Shown: positions 52,389-61,274, counted from the stretch's first letter. The stretch is 64,000 nucleotides of DNA from Gammaproteobacteria bacterium (GCA_024234955.1 JACKNK010000005.1:1-64000), one strand, 5' to 3'. The notes: a model not told the origin generated them from the letters alone. Made by a program: numbers and translations.

Positions 52389-52916
52389 TTAACCCGTCAG
52401 AACAGGCCCCAGTGCCTGCCGCCAGATGGCGATCTTGGCCGACAAACCGAGGCTGGCCATCGCCGGACTGGTCGATGGCAAACGCACGATCGGGCATTGC
52501 GCCCAGGCGTCGTCGAGCGCAGGAAGCACCCGTCCCCGGTATTCCTTGTAGGCCGTCGCACCGTTACAGGCGATCAGTTCGATACGCGGATGCGCGATGA
52601 AAAACGCCGGAAAATCGTTCACCTCGATACTCTGTGCATCGATCGACGAATCCAGGCTGCCGGGGCGCGTGCAACGATGCATCACGTCCCAAAGCGCGAC
52701 CCCGGCCTGCCGCAACATCTGCAAGCGTCGCGGGTAAAGCCGCTCGTCATCGGCGAGGGTCGTGCCGAGCAAGGCCTCCATGATCGGCCAGAACGCATTC
52801 CGGGGGTGGGCGTAATACCGATGCGCATCCAGGGAGGCGATGCCCGGCATCGAGCCCAGGATCAACACGCGCGCCTCCGGCGTCGAGACCGGCGGGAACC
52901 CTTGTACCGGGGACAT
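52389..52916 (-). CDS. DNA-deoxyinosine/uracil glycosylase (UDG superfamily)
   Basis: A 175-residue glycosylase of the UDG superfamily: RVLILGSMPGIASL (motif 1, GSxPG), HPRNAFWPIM, WDVMHRCTRPGSLDSSI and the terminal motif RLPSTSPAMAS. This fits the family-6 hypoxanthine/DNA-deoxyinosine glycosylases. It starts 4 bp after the ispD stop. It would remove deaminated bases. The longer upstream frame overlaps ispD and is not used. Confidence 0.88.
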   Translation of the reverse strand: MSPVQGFPPVSTPEARVLILGSMPGIASLDAHRYYAHPRNAFWPIMEALLGTTLADDERLYPRRLQMLRQAGVALWDVMHRCTRPGSLDSSIDAQSIEVNDFPAFFIAHPRIELIACNGATAYKEYRGRVLPALDDAWAQCPIVRLPSTSPAMASLGLSAKIAIWRQALGPVLTG

Positions 52917-52920
52917 CGAT

Positions 52921-53622
52921 TCAGCGCCGCGAATGCGTGAGATGGAACTCCGCGAGTGCCAGGTCTTCGGGTCGGGTGATCTTGATGTTCGACGCCGACC
53001 CCTCCACCAACCGGGGTGCCTTGCCGAGCCGCTCCAACGCACTCGCGTCGTCGGTGACCAACGCGCCGACCTGCAGCGCATCGCGTAGCGCAGAACGCAA
53101 TTCCCCAAGTCGAAACATCTGTGGCGTAAGCGCGTGCCAGAGACCGTCTCGATTCTCGGTGCGGGCGATCTCGACGCTCGCATTGGCCCGTTTCATGGTG
53201 TCCCGGACCGGCACCGCGAGAATCCCACCGACCGGGTGCGCGCCAGCTTCAACGAGGAGCCGATCGAGATCGTCGCGGGACAGGCAAGGCCGGGCGGCAT
53301 CGTGAACCAACACCCAATCCGCCGCATCAGCGACCTCGCGCAATACATCCAGGGCATTGAGCACGGAGTGGCAACGTTCCGCGCCACCTGCGGCCCTGAA
53401 CAACGGCTTGCCGTCGCAACCCGGGTTCAATTCCTTCCAGTACGGATCGGTCTCGGTCACGGCAACCACCGCGCCTGCGATCAACGGATGCGAACACAAG
53501 GCCGACAGGCTGTGCTCGATGACGGTCTTTCCTGCCAAGGCCAGATATTGCTTCGGCGTCGCCGATTTCATCCGCTTGCCGACGCCCGCAGCGGGAATCA
53601 CCGCCCAGTGCTTTACGGGCAT
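52921..53622 (-). CDS. ispD: 2-C-methyl-D-erythritol 4-phosphate cytidylyltransferase
   Basis: Non-mevalonate isoprenoid enzyme, 233 residues. It has the nucleotidyl-transferase motif WAVIPAAGVGKRMKSATPKQYLAL, the VHDAARPCLSRDDLDRLL region and the NIKITRPEDLALAEFHL end. It follows ftsB with a 40-bp gap; ispF, its usual partner, does not follow. Confidence 0.97.
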   Translation of the reverse strand: MPVKHWAVIPAAGVGKRMKSATPKQYLALAGKTVIEHSLSALCSHPLIAGAVVAVTETDPYWKELNPGCDGKPLFRAAGGAERCHSVLNALDVLREVADAADWVLVHDAARPCLSRDDLDRLLVEAGAHPVGGILAVPVRDTMKRANASVEIARTENRDGLWHALTPQMFRLGELRSALRDALQVGALVTDDASALERLGKAPRLVEGSASNIKITRPEDLALAEFHLTHSRR

Positions 53623-53662
53623 TGTTGGATGACCGCCGCTGAGCGCAATGTCGCCAAGTCGT

Positions 53663-53950
53663 TCATTTCACCTCCGGCGCCGGCTCGATGACCTGATAGA
53701 AGGTCTCGTCTTCGCGGATCATGCCGAGTTCGCTGCGGGCACGATCCTCGATCGCCTCCAACCCATCCTTGAGGTTGTCCACATCCGCCTGCAACGCCGC
53801 GTTCCGGGCTCGCAGGCGTTCGTTCACCGCTTCCCGCTCCGCGATCTCCTGCTCACGTACCTTGATCTCGTGCAGGCCGCCGTCGCCGAACCAGAGCCGC
53901 TGCTGGATCACCAGCAGCAGCACAATCAGCAGGGCAATGACCCAGCGCAC
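53663..53950 (-). CDS. ftsB: Cell-division protein FtsB
   Basis: A 95-residue bitopic membrane protein: N-terminal helix MRWVIALLIVLLLVIQQRLWFGDGGLHE, then a coiled coil (residues 30-70), then RARSELGMIREDETFYQVIE, the conserved FtsB tail. It links FtsL and FtsQ at the septum. It lies 25 bp downstream of eno, the usual gammaproteobacterial order. Confidence 0.95.
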   Translation of the reverse strand: MRWVIALLIVLLLVIQQRLWFGDGGLHEIKVREQEIAEREAVNERLRARNAALQADVDNLKDGLEAIEDRARSELGMIREDETFYQVIEPAPEVK

Positions 53951-53975
53951 GGTTCACGCCCCACAGGAGACCGGA

Positions 53976-55271
53976 TCAGCCGCCGAACACGAACAGGCCG
54001 TTACGCCCCGCGTAACGTGCGGCGCTGCCCAACTGCTCTTCGATCTGCAGCAGGCGGTTGTACTTCTCGACACGGTCGGAGCGCGACAGCGAACCGGTCT
54101 TGATCTGGGTCGCACTGGTGCCGACGGCGATGTCCGCGATGGTGGTGTCGGCGGTCTCGCCGGAGCGGTGAGAAACCACCGCCGTGTAACCGGCCTTGGC
54201 GGCCATATCGATCGCCTTCAGGGTCTCGGTCAGGGTGCCGATCTGGTTGACCTTGATGAGGATGGAGTTGGCGATGCCCTTCTCGATGCCTTCACCGAAA
54301 ATCACCGGATTGGTCACGAACAGGTCGTCGCCGACGATCTGGCAACGCTTGCCAAGACGCTCGGTCTGCACCGCCCAACCGTCCCAGTCGTTCTCCGCCA
54401 GACCGTCCTCGATGGTCACGATCGGGTACTGAGAGACCATGGAATCGAGCATATCGACCATTTCCAGCGAGCTGAGCACGCGCTTCTCGGAGGCAAGGTG
54501 ATAGGCGCCATCCTTGTAGAACTCGGAGGCGGCGACGTCCATGCCGAGGTAAATGTCTTCACCGGCCTTGAAGCCGGCCTTCTCGATGGCTTCAAGGATG
54601 GTCTCGATACCGGCCTGGTTGGACGGCATGTCCGGGGCGAAACCGCCCTCATCGCCTACCGCCGTGTTCATGCCCTTGGCGTGCAGCACGGATTTGAGCG
54701 CATGGAAGACTTCGGCCCCGTAGCGCACCGCTTCGGAGAAGCTCGGCGCGCCGATCGGCAAGATCATGTATTCCTGAAAATCGAGCGCGTTGTCCGCGTG
54801 CGCACCGCCGTTGATGATGTTCATCATCGGCACCGGCAACACGAATTCCTGGTCCTGACCGGACAACGCTGCGAAGTGCTTGTACAGCGGCATCCCGCCG
54901 TTCGCCGCCGCCGCACGCGCCGCCGCCATCGACACCGCGAGGGTCGCATTCGCGCCAAGGCGGGATTTGTTGTGCGTACCGTCAAGTTCAATCATGCGGG
55001 CGTCGAGCGCGGCCTGATCGAACGAGTCCATCCCCATCACCGCATCGCGAATCTCGCCGTTGACGTTGGCCACCGCCTTGCGCACACCCTTGCCGCCGTA
55101 ACGGGATTCACCGTCACGCAGTTCGATGGCCTCACGCGCGCCCGTGGAGGCGCCGGAAGGCACCGAGGCGCGTCCCTGAATGCCGGACTCGAGAATCACG
55201 TCCGCCTGGACGGTGGGGTTGCCACGGGAATCGAGGATTTCGCGGGCCTTGATGTCAGCAATCTTGCTCAT
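53976..55271 (-). CDS. eno: Enolase
   Basis: Mg-dependent dehydratase of 2-phosphoglycerate, 431 residues. It has REILDSRGNPTVQADV, PSGASTGAREAIELRD, ALDFQEYMILPIGA, DVAASEFY, TIEDGLAENDWDGW, VNQIGTLTET and the VVSHRSGETADTTIADIAVG loop. It belongs to the pyrG-kdsA-eno-ftsB-ispD block. Confidence 0.97.
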   Translation of the reverse strand: MSKIADIKAREILDSRGNPTVQADVILESGIQGRASVPSGASTGAREAIELRDGESRYGGKGVRKAVANVNGEIRDAVMGMDSFDQAALDARMIELDGTHNKSRLGANATLAVSMAAARAAAANGGMPLYKHFAALSGQDQEFVLPVPMMNIINGGAHADNALDFQEYMILPIGAPSFSEAVRYGAEVFHALKSVLHAKGMNTAVGDEGGFAPDMPSNQAGIETILEAIEKAGFKAGEDIYLGMDVAASEFYKDGAYHLASEKRVLSSLEMVDMLDSMVSQYPIVTIEDGLAENDWDGWAVQTERLGKRCQIVGDDLFVTNPVIFGEGIEKGIANSILIKVNQIGTLTETLKAIDMAAKAGYTAVVSHRSGETADTTIADIAVGTSATQIKTGSLSRSDRVEKYNRLLQIEEQLGSAARYAGRNGLFVFGG

Positions 55272-55327
55272 GGGATTAGGTTCCAGGTTCAGGTTTGGGA
55301 TCAGGATGCGATGCCGTCAGATGTACC

Positions 55328-55395
55328 GTAGGGGCGGCTTACGCCGCCAAGGACATTGCTCAACAACGTTGTTCGCGGCGGAAGCCGCTCCTACA
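55328..55395. repeat. REP-like palindrome, family A, diverged
   Basis: Inverted pair of TAGGGGCGGCTTACGCCGCC and GGCGGAAGCCGCTCCTAC between eno and kdsA, related to the family-A elements but with more mismatches. Confidence 0.75.
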
Positions 55396-55410
55396 GCAAC
55401 ACATTCGGTC

Positions 55411-56244
55411 TTATAGATTCATTTCCGCGAAACCGGTCTTCTTGACCGTTTCGTCGAGCGTCATGAGCGTGGTCAGCAATTCTTCAACACGGTCCAGCGG
55501 CCAGGAGTTGGGACCATCGCTCCAGGCGCATTCCGGATTCGGGTGCGTCTCCATGAACAGACCGGAGATCCCGACGGCAACGGCGGCCCGCGCCAACACC
55601 GGCACGAACTCGCGTTGACCACCGGATACCGTCCCCTGCCCGCCCGGCAACTGCACCGAGTGGGTCGCATCGAACACCACCGGGCACTGCGTATCGCGCA
55701 TCACCGCAAGGGCGCGCATGTCCGAGACCAGGTTGTTGTAACCAAAGCTGACGCCACGCTCGCAGGCCATGATCTGTTCATTGCCGACCGCACGCGCCTT
55801 GTCCACCACGTTCTTCATGTCCCACGGGGCGAGAAACTGGCCTTTCTTGATGTTGACCGGCTTGCCCTGACGCGCCACCGCCTGAATGAAGTTGGTCTGG
55901 CGACACAGGAAGGCCGGGGTCTGCAACACATCGACGACGCTGGCGACTTCCTCCAGCGGGGTGTCTTCATGCACGTCGGTCAACACCGGCAGGCCGAAGG
56001 TGTCCTTGACCATCTGAAGCACCTTCAGACCGGCTTCGATACCGACGCCGCGCTTGCTGGTGTGCGACGAACGATTGGCCTTGTCGAAGGACGACTTGTA
56101 GATAAACGGGATACCGAGCCGATCGGTGATCTCCTTGAGCCGACCGGCGGTCTCGATGGCCAGTTCATCGCCTTCGATCGAGCACGGTCCGGCGATCAGG
56201 AACAGCGGCTTGTCGAGACCGACCTCGAAACCACAAAGTTTCAT
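55411..56244 (-). CDS. kdsA: 3-deoxy-D-manno-octulosonate 8-phosphate synthase
   Basis: Condenses PEP and arabinose-5-phosphate on the way to lipopolysaccharide Kdo. The 277-residue protein has LIAGPCSIEGDE, YKSSFDKANRSS and SDMRALAVMRDTQCPVVFDATHSVQLPGG. The start ATG overlaps the pyrG stop by 1 nt (TGATG), so the two are coupled. A longer frame exists upstream, inside pyrG, and is rejected. Confidence 0.96.
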   Translation of the reverse strand: MKLCGFEVGLDKPLFLIAGPCSIEGDELAIETAGRLKEITDRLGIPFIYKSSFDKANRSSHTSKRGVGIEAGLKVLQMVKDTFGLPVLTDVHEDTPLEEVASVVDVLQTPAFLCRQTNFIQAVARQGKPVNIKKGQFLAPWDMKNVVDKARAVGNEQIMACERGVSFGYNNLVSDMRALAVMRDTQCPVVFDATHSVQLPGGQGTVSGGQREFVPVLARAAVAVGISGLFMETHPNPECAWSDGPNSWPLDRVEELLTTLMTLDETVKKTGFAEMNL

Positions 56245-57899
56245 CAGGCGGCATCCTCGGACTGGGCCTTGCCTTTCTCGGACTGCGCAACCGCCGCCGC
56301 GATATAGCTGGTGAACAGCGGGTGTCCGGTGCGCGGTGTGGACGTGAATTCCGGATGGAACTGGCAACCGAGGAACCAGGGATGATCCTTGACCTCGACC
56401 ACTTCGACCAGGTTTCCGTCCATGGAACGGCCAGCGATCTTCAGACCCGCCGCTTCCAGGTCGTAGAGATACCGATTGTTGAACTCGAAACGATGACGAT
56501 GCCGCTCGCGAATCACGTTCTCGCCGTAAGCGCGTTGTGCCAGCGACTCCGGCAGCAAACGGCATTCCTGCGCACCCAGGCGCATGGTGCCACCGAGATC
56601 GGAGTCCTCGTTGCGGCGCTCGACCGTGCCTTCCGATGTCATCCACTCGGTGATCAGCGCGATCACCGGATACTTGGTCTTGGCATCGAATTCGGTGCTG
56701 TGCGCGCCTTCAAGCCCGGCCATATGTCGGGCGTACTCGATTACCGCGACCTGCATGCCGAGACAGATACCCAGGTATGGCACCTTGTTCTCTCGCGCAT
56801 AACGCACCGCCGCAATCTTGCCTTCGACGCCGCGTGAACCGAAACCGCCGGGCACCAGGATCGCGTCCTTGCCCTGAAGCGGGCTCATGTCGCCGTCTTC
56901 AAGGTCTTCGGAATCGATGTACTGAATGCGCACCTTGGCGTGGTTCTTCAGCCCGGCGTGCGTCAATGCCTCGTTCAGCGACTTGTAGGCCTCGGTCAGA
57001 TCGACATATTTGCCGACCATCGCGACCGTGACTTCGCGTTCCGGATTGAACTGCGCCTCGATCACGCCCTGCCATTGCGACAGATCGGCCTCCGGCGCTT
57101 CGATGCGCAGTTTTTCGCAAACGATCGCATCCAGACCCTCGCGATGCAGCAGCAGCGGAATCTCATAAATGCTGCGCGCATCCACAGCCGAGATGACCGC
57201 GCGCGCCTCGACGTTGGTGAACAACGCGATCTTGCGACGCTCGTCCGGCGGCACTTCGCGATCCGCACGACACAGCAGCACATCCGGCTGGATACCGATG
57301 GAACGCAGTTGCGCGACCGAGTGCTGAGTCGGCTTGGTCTTCAACTCGCCGGCCGTCGGGATGTACGGCAACAGGGTCAGATGCAGGAACAAGGCGCGAT
57401 CCTGCCCGAGTTCGACGCGCATCTGGCGGATGGCCTCGAGGAACGGCAAGGATTCGATGTCACCGACCGTGCCACCGATCTCGATCAAGGCAACATCGAT
57501 ATCCGGGTCTGCACTCGCCAGAACGCACTTCTTGATCTCGTCGGTGATATGCGGAATCACCTGCACGGTACCGCCCAAGTACTCGCCGCGACGTTCCTTG
57601 CGGATCACGCGGTGGTAGATCTGCCCGGTGGTGAAGTTGTTGCGCTTGCCCATGCGGGTGGAAATGAAGCGCTCGTAATGCCCCAGGTCGAGGTCGGTCT
57701 CCGCGCCATCGTCGGTGACGAACACTTCACCGTGCTGGAACGGGCTCATGGTGCCCGGATCGACGTTGATATAGGGGTCGAGCTTGGTCATGGAGACCTT
57801 GAGCCCGCGCGCTTCGAGGATGGCGCCCAACGACGCCGCTGCAATGCCCTTGCCCAGAGAGGACACGACACCGCCGGTGATAAAGATGTACCGAGTCAT
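56244..57899 (-). CDS. pyrG: CTP synthase
   Basis: Makes CTP from UTP with glutamine as nitrogen donor. The 551-residue enzyme has the synthetase domain (TRYIFITGGVVSSLGKGIAAASLG, with LGGTVQVIPHITDEIK and the IGGTVGDIES loop) and a class-I glutaminase domain with the nucleophile in LGICLGMQVAVIEYAR and the triad His in FLGCQFHPEFTS. Coupled to kdsA. Confidence 0.97.
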   Translation of the reverse strand: MTRYIFITGGVVSSLGKGIAAASLGAILEARGLKVSMTKLDPYINVDPGTMSPFQHGEVFVTDDGAETDLDLGHYERFISTRMGKRNNFTTGQIYHRVIRKERRGEYLGGTVQVIPHITDEIKKCVLASADPDIDVALIEIGGTVGDIESLPFLEAIRQMRVELGQDRALFLHLTLLPYIPTAGELKTKPTQHSVAQLRSIGIQPDVLLCRADREVPPDERRKIALFTNVEARAVISAVDARSIYEIPLLLHREGLDAIVCEKLRIEAPEADLSQWQGVIEAQFNPEREVTVAMVGKYVDLTEAYKSLNEALTHAGLKNHAKVRIQYIDSEDLEDGDMSPLQGKDAILVPGGFGSRGVEGKIAAVRYARENKVPYLGICLGMQVAVIEYARHMAGLEGAHSTEFDAKTKYPVIALITEWMTSEGTVERRNEDSDLGGTMRLGAQECRLLPESLAQRAYGENVIRERHRHRFEFNNRYLYDLEAAGLKIAGRSMDGNLVEVVEVKDHPWFLGCQFHPEFTSTPRTGHPLFTSYIAAAVAQSEKGKAQSEDAA

Positions 57900-58035
57900 G
57901 GTCGGTCAGAGCACTCGCGAAAGGGGCTTGAAGATGGGCCGAACCTTAGCAGATTCGCGAACCGCGCCTCAATCGGCGGACCGCGCCACCGTGCGCCGCG
58001 AACACCCCTGGTTTCTGCCCCGCAACCCGCAACCC

Positions 58036-58407
58036 TCAACGCGGCGCTTGAGCCACCCAATTTCTGGCCCGATCAAAATCCGGGTAGGCAAACGCACGAA
58101 TCTCCGCCTTGAGAAAATGACCGCCAAGCGTCTCGGCAAAGCCCGCAATCACCGAATCGGTCACCAAGGCCAGCCGAGTCACTTTTTGATGATGGTCTCG
58201 GACAAAGCGCAAATGGGAAATCAGCGCTGCGAACGACGCCCACCCGGGAAAAGACTCGGCATGGATGACGATGCCGGCCAATGCCCCGTACTTCTCGATA
58301 AGCGGATCGATCGCCGCCGCCGCGAGTTCGAAATCCCGTTCCGACAACGCGCCTTCCGGCTCCAGCACGGCGACCCGCGCCGCCTCATCCACCGTCACCT
58401 CAAGCAT
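58036..58407 (-). CDS. STAS/SpoIIAA-like protein
   Basis: A 123-residue protein resembling the STAS/SEC14-like SpoIIAA family: VLEPEGALSERDFELAAAAIDPLIEKYGALAGIVIHAESFPGWASFAALISHLRFVRDHHQKVTRLALVTDS. A conserved strand-helix alternation and a 'D/S' loop at the end are typical. Function unknown; it lies between pyrG and dcd. Confidence 0.8.
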   Translation of the reverse strand: MLEVTVDEAARVAVLEPEGALSERDFELAAAAIDPLIEKYGALAGIVIHAESFPGWASFAALISHLRFVRDHHQKVTRLALVTDSVIAGFAETLGGHFLKAEIRAFAYPDFDRARNWVAQAPR

Positions 58408-58488
58408 CTCGATTCACCCTCCTGAACAAGGCTGTTTTCGCACCCAGCGATTTTCCGACGCGTACCATCCATTCCGGCGCGGACAACG

Positions 58489-59013
58489 CTAGAAGGACGC
58501 CTCGGTCTGATCGGCAAACCGGCCTTCATACTGTTCCGTGCCGTCGAGTTTCTGAAAAATGAACTGACAGATCGGCGTGCCCGGATAAACCTCCAGCGGC
58601 GCGGGACCGAAGTTGCTCATTTCCAGAACCTGCTGACTGTCTATGCCTGGCCCCATGAACGGCGCGCTGATATGAACCATCAACCCGAGACGCGCAAACC
58701 GGCTGCGCCCTTCCAGCCAGCCGCAAAGCCCCGGCCCCAACCGCACCCGCTCGCGGGTAATCCCCAACACCGTCTCGCCGGGCATGATCAGGATGTGGCT
58801 GCCGCTCGCCACGTCCATCTTGTCGGTGAACTCGCGATAATCCGCCTCCTCCCGAACCGCGATCACCTGATGCGCCTTGCGAAAAACGCGAAAGGAGCTC
58901 GCCAGCGTCAGATCGACCGATGCCGGACCCAATAACTCACGGTTGAAAGGCGTGATCGATATGGCGCCTTGATCGATGGCTTGAAGGATTGCGTTTCTTC
59001 CAAGTACGGACAT
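58489..59013 (-). CDS. dcd: dCTP deaminase
   Basis: Converts dCTP to dUTP for thymidylate supply. The 174-residue protein has LLGPASVDLTLASSFRVF, LIMPGETVLGITRERVRLGP, EGRSRFARLGLMVHISAPFMGPG and EMSNFGPAPLEVYPGTPICQFIFQ, as in trimeric Dcd. The ATG 59013 has GGAAAG upstream; an earlier in-frame ATG at 59091 is less likely. Confidence 0.92.
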   Translation of the reverse strand: MSVLGRNAILQAIDQGAISITPFNRELLGPASVDLTLASSFRVFRKAHQVIAVREEADYREFTDKMDVASGSHILIMPGETVLGITRERVRLGPGLCGWLEGRSRFARLGLMVHISAPFMGPGIDSQQVLEMSNFGPAPLEVYPGTPICQFIFQKLDGTEQYEGRFADQTEASF

Positions 59014-59091
59014 GATTTTCTTTCCGTTTGCGGAAACAGCGTGAGAAAACCCGGCGGTTGCTTCCAGCGTGGAAATTCCTCCGTGAACCAC

Positions 59092-59391
59092 TTAGCGGGA
59101 CTGGTGACCTGAATAGTCGTCGAAGTTCTCGATGTAATCATCGAGGTTTTCAACAAACATCTCTCGAAACTGTTTCGTGAAGTAAGCCACCGCCTCGTCC
59201 ACGGCGGATTTCATGTCAGCCACCCCCGACGATGCGTGCGCGACATTAAACGCACTGAATCGTGCCGCCGCATACAAGGTAGACAAGCCCACTTGTCCAA
59301 CCGATGTGTCCTTACATTGCGTATTCGCCACGGCAATAACGGCATCTGCCCGTTCCCAGAACGCCTGATCAACCTCCACATCGTTCATCAT
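59092..59391 (-). CDS. DUF3144-family protein
   Basis: A 99-residue acidic helical protein: VDQAFWERADAVIAVANTQCKD at the start, YAAARFSAFNVAHASS, and EAVAYFTKQFREMFVENLDDYIENF at the end, the DUF3144 signature. Function unknown. It is the last chromosomal-looking gene before the right-hand cassette patch. Confidence 0.85.
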   Translation of the reverse strand: MMNDVEVDQAFWERADAVIAVANTQCKDTSVGQVGLSTLYAAARFSAFNVAHASSGVADMKSAVDEAVAYFTKQFREMFVENLDDYIENFDDYSGHQSR

Positions 59392-59493
59392 TACGATCCC
59401 TACTCATAAAATAATTTTGGTTCTTGCCACATCCCTTCGATTGACCGCAAACCAATCTGATCGATTTCCCTACCGCCATATCCATTCCCACGG

Positions 59494-59733
59494 TTACCTG
59501 GAACGAGATGACGCGCCTTCTTCGGCATCGTCGGCGAGCACCGCCTCCTTGATCCACTGTCTAGCAGCCCGATGCCGTGACTTCCAAACATCGCCGACAA
59601 ACCCAACCGCCGACCCCGCAAGCGACTCGGCTACCGCAACCCGGAGGAATACATTTATCGCGGTTAATTGCTGTCGTGCTTCAAACTTAAAACTAAGCCG
59701 GTGAAAATCGCTTTCGGGTCGGCCTGATTTCAT
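59494..59733 (-). CDS. Possible small cassette-associated protein
   Basis: A 79-residue open frame starting right after a candidate attC (R' core near 59757). The sequence (MKSGRPESDFHRLSFKFEARQQL...) matches no family that I know, has no ribosome site, and overlaps other open frames. Its place, directly behind an attC-like site on the same strand, is the main support. Confidence 0.3.
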   Translation of the reverse strand: MKSGRPESDFHRLSFKFEARQQLTAINVFLRVAVAESLAGSAVGFVGDVWKSRHRAARQWIKEAVLADDAEEGASSRSR

Positions 59734-59756
59734 TTAGGAGAAGGCTGTTCATTGCC

Positions 59757-59906
59757 GTTTAACGGCCCAGTTCCGGATTACCCGAGCCAAACAGTCCCGT
59801 TTGGCCGATGCGAACGCGATTTTCAACGGTCCGCCAAGCTTAAATTGGCTCGTCTCCTTCAAATACGGGGTGGTTCAACACGAACGAGTTGACGGCCTTG
59901 TTAAAA
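59757..59906 (-). other. Candidate attC-like site (minus orientation)
   Basis: On the minus strand TTTTAACAAGG (stop codon of the toxin gene included) and CTGGGCCGTTAAAC pair as outer boxes of a ~150-bp site. The inner arms pair only partly. Long attC sites of this size occur, but this one is weak. Confidence 0.4.
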
Positions 59907-60182
59907 GCGATTTTCTTTTTGATGCCAAATGCGGAGTACATAGATTTCCTTTTCGTGTACTAGATAGCGTGCCAGATAATCCCCGATCACCAAATCGCGC
60001 ACGGCTTCGGGATTTGGTGCCCGTGAAACCTTTGCGCCCAACAACGGAAAAGATTTGAGCTGGGAGAGGCCCTTTAGAATAGCGCCAGCAGCTCTCTGGG
60101 CTGCGGCAGGATGCTTTTCCCCAATGAATTTTCGCAGCCGACGTAAATCTTCGACTGCTTCAAGCGAATACCGAATATTCAT
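59901..60182 (-). CDS. ParE/RelE-family toxin
   Basis: A 93-residue toxin: NIRYSLEAVEDLRRLRKFIGEKHPAAAQRAAGAILKGLSQLKSFPLLG at the N-terminus (helical hairpin plus strand) and the C-terminal sheet VRDLVIGDYLARYLVHEKEIYVLRIWHQKENRF, typical of ParE. It starts inside the antitoxin's 3' end (4-nt overlap). Its stop lies in the R'' box of a candidate attC. Confidence 0.88.
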   Translation of the reverse strand: MNIRYSLEAVEDLRRLRKFIGEKHPAAAQRAAGAILKGLSQLKSFPLLGAKVSRAPNPEAVRDLVIGDYLARYLVHEKEIYVLRIWHQKENRF

Positions 60183-60445
60183 GCTTTCGGGGCGGTTAGC
60201 TCACCTTCCGTACCCCAGCTTTCCAGCCAGGGGTTAACTTCCGCCTCGGAAATGCTTTTCCCGGACTGAATGGAGCTAAGAGCCTGGAGCGTTTCTTCCC
60301 AGCGGGCCTCTTCCACCGATTGCCGAGCAATAAATTCCTTAATTGCCTGATTTATCAGATAGTTTTTACTTCTATCGAGCTTTTTCGACAGTTCTTCGAG
60401 CGGAGTTTCGACATCCGCTTGCAACCTGACGCTTGTAACGCTCAT
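60179..60445 (-). CDS. Ribbon-helix-helix antitoxin
   Basis: An 88-residue RHH (CopG/ParD-like) antitoxin: TSVRLQADVETPLEELSKKLDRSKNYLINQAIKEFIARQ is the DNA-binding fold, with a C-terminal helix (EEARWEETLQALSSIQSG) and a flexible tail that likely wraps the toxin. It overlaps the toxin gene by 4 nt. The promoter should lie in the 80 bp between it and the attC at 60529. Confidence 0.88.
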   Translation of the reverse strand: MSVTSVRLQADVETPLEELSKKLDRSKNYLINQAIKEFIARQSVEEARWEETLQALSSIQSGKSISEAEVNPWLESWGTEGELTAPKA

Positions 60446-60528
60446 GGCTAGCCACCATTCGGATAATACGACGTACTACATCGTAGGCTCGTGGTTGGCT
60501 GATTGCAATGAGTTGCCTTGTTTTCTGC

Positions 60529-60604
60529 TTCTAACGACCAAGCCAAGGGGCCGTAGCGTAGCGAAGGTCCCGCGCGAAGCGCATACTTGGGCGCATTGTT
60601 AGGG
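60529..60604 (-). other. attC-like recombination site (minus orientation)
   Basis: 76-bp palindrome on the minus strand: GCCCTAACAATGCGCCCAAG pairs with CTTGGCTTGGTCGTTAGAAG, with an inner CGCTTCGCGCG stem. It lies directly after the PIN-domain gene stop, the normal cassette position. Confidence 0.8.
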
Positions 60605-60606
60605 CT

Positions 60607-61086
60607 TTACTCAAATAAGTAACGATAGTTTGCACTCTCAATACTCTCGTTTAAATCGATTACCTTTATTTGCTTTGATGCATGAAGGGCTAGCTTTCTA
60701 TCCATTGTTACTAAATATGCACCCTCGATATGAGCGATACAGGCAAAGACAAGATCTGCCCCTTGTAATTTATCAAAACCATCTAAAGTAAATAAATCAA
60801 AGCAATTTGAAATCAGCTCTTGGTTTACATCATATAATATTGCATTTTCACCCATGAGATAGAATTCTCTCAGTATTCGTTCACCCTTCCGATGCTTTTT
60901 TGAAACAGTTGCCTCAACTTCGAATACTGCTAGTGCTGGGAATATATTTAGATAATCACCCTCTATCCAACCATCGTTGAAATCCTTATAAAAGCTATTC
61001 CCTGGTGAATATCCTTCGGAATTTGGCTCCTTGATATTTATAATTGCTGATGTATCCCAGACAAACTTTCTCATGTCACTTTGCAT
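60607..61086 (-). CDS. PIN-domain ribonuclease-like cassette protein
   Basis: A 159-residue PIN-fold protein, with the four acidic positions suggested by VWDTSAII (Asp11), VFEVEATVS, GADLVFACIAHIEGAYLVTMDRKL. PIN domains are Mg-dependent RNases, usually toxins with a partner antitoxin, but no antitoxin gene is next to it. AT-rich codon use differs from the chromosome. Its start lies 2 bp from an R'-like GTTAGGG and its stop is 2 bp from the R'' of the attC at 60529, so it is a complete cassette. ATG 61074 is an alternative start. Confidence 0.8.
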   Translation of the reverse strand: MQSDMRKFVWDTSAIINIKEPNSEGYSPGNSFYKDFNDGWIEGDYLNIFPALAVFEVEATVSKKHRKGERILREFYLMGENAILYDVNQELISNCFDLFTLDGFDKLQGADLVFACIAHIEGAYLVTMDRKLALHASKQIKVIDLNESIESANYRYLFE

Positions 61087-61088
61087 TG

Positions 61089-61146
61089 CCCTAACAGTTG
61101 ATTAATCGGCAGGTATACATGTAGACATTTTTGGGCGCATCTAAAC
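61089..61146 (-). other. Partial attC-like site, upstream end of second cassette patch
   Basis: An R' box GTTAGGG (fwd CCCTAAC, 61089-61095) and a diverged outer part with ATGCGCCCAA, as in the site at 60529, but R'' is degenerate (TTTAGA) and the arms no longer pair. Confidence 0.4.
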
Positions 61147-61274
61147 TTGCGTCTATATATGGGCATTTCTGTCTATATGCATACGGTCTGTATACAAGCC
61201 TTGTCCAGTATCGGAAGGTGCGGTTCGTCGCATCATAGCCCACGGCTTGCCCACCCTCTCGGGGCATGTTGCGG
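61147..61274. other. Short gene-free gap before arsJ terminus
   Basis: Intergenic, AT-richer at the left. I see nothing specific besides repeated TCTATAT and TATAC-type stretches at 61150-61195. Confidence 0.4.

Noticed and set aside
59369..59557. Minus-strand frames overlapping DUF3144 upstream region
   Set aside because: Mutually overlapping, no ribosome site, no recognisable motif.
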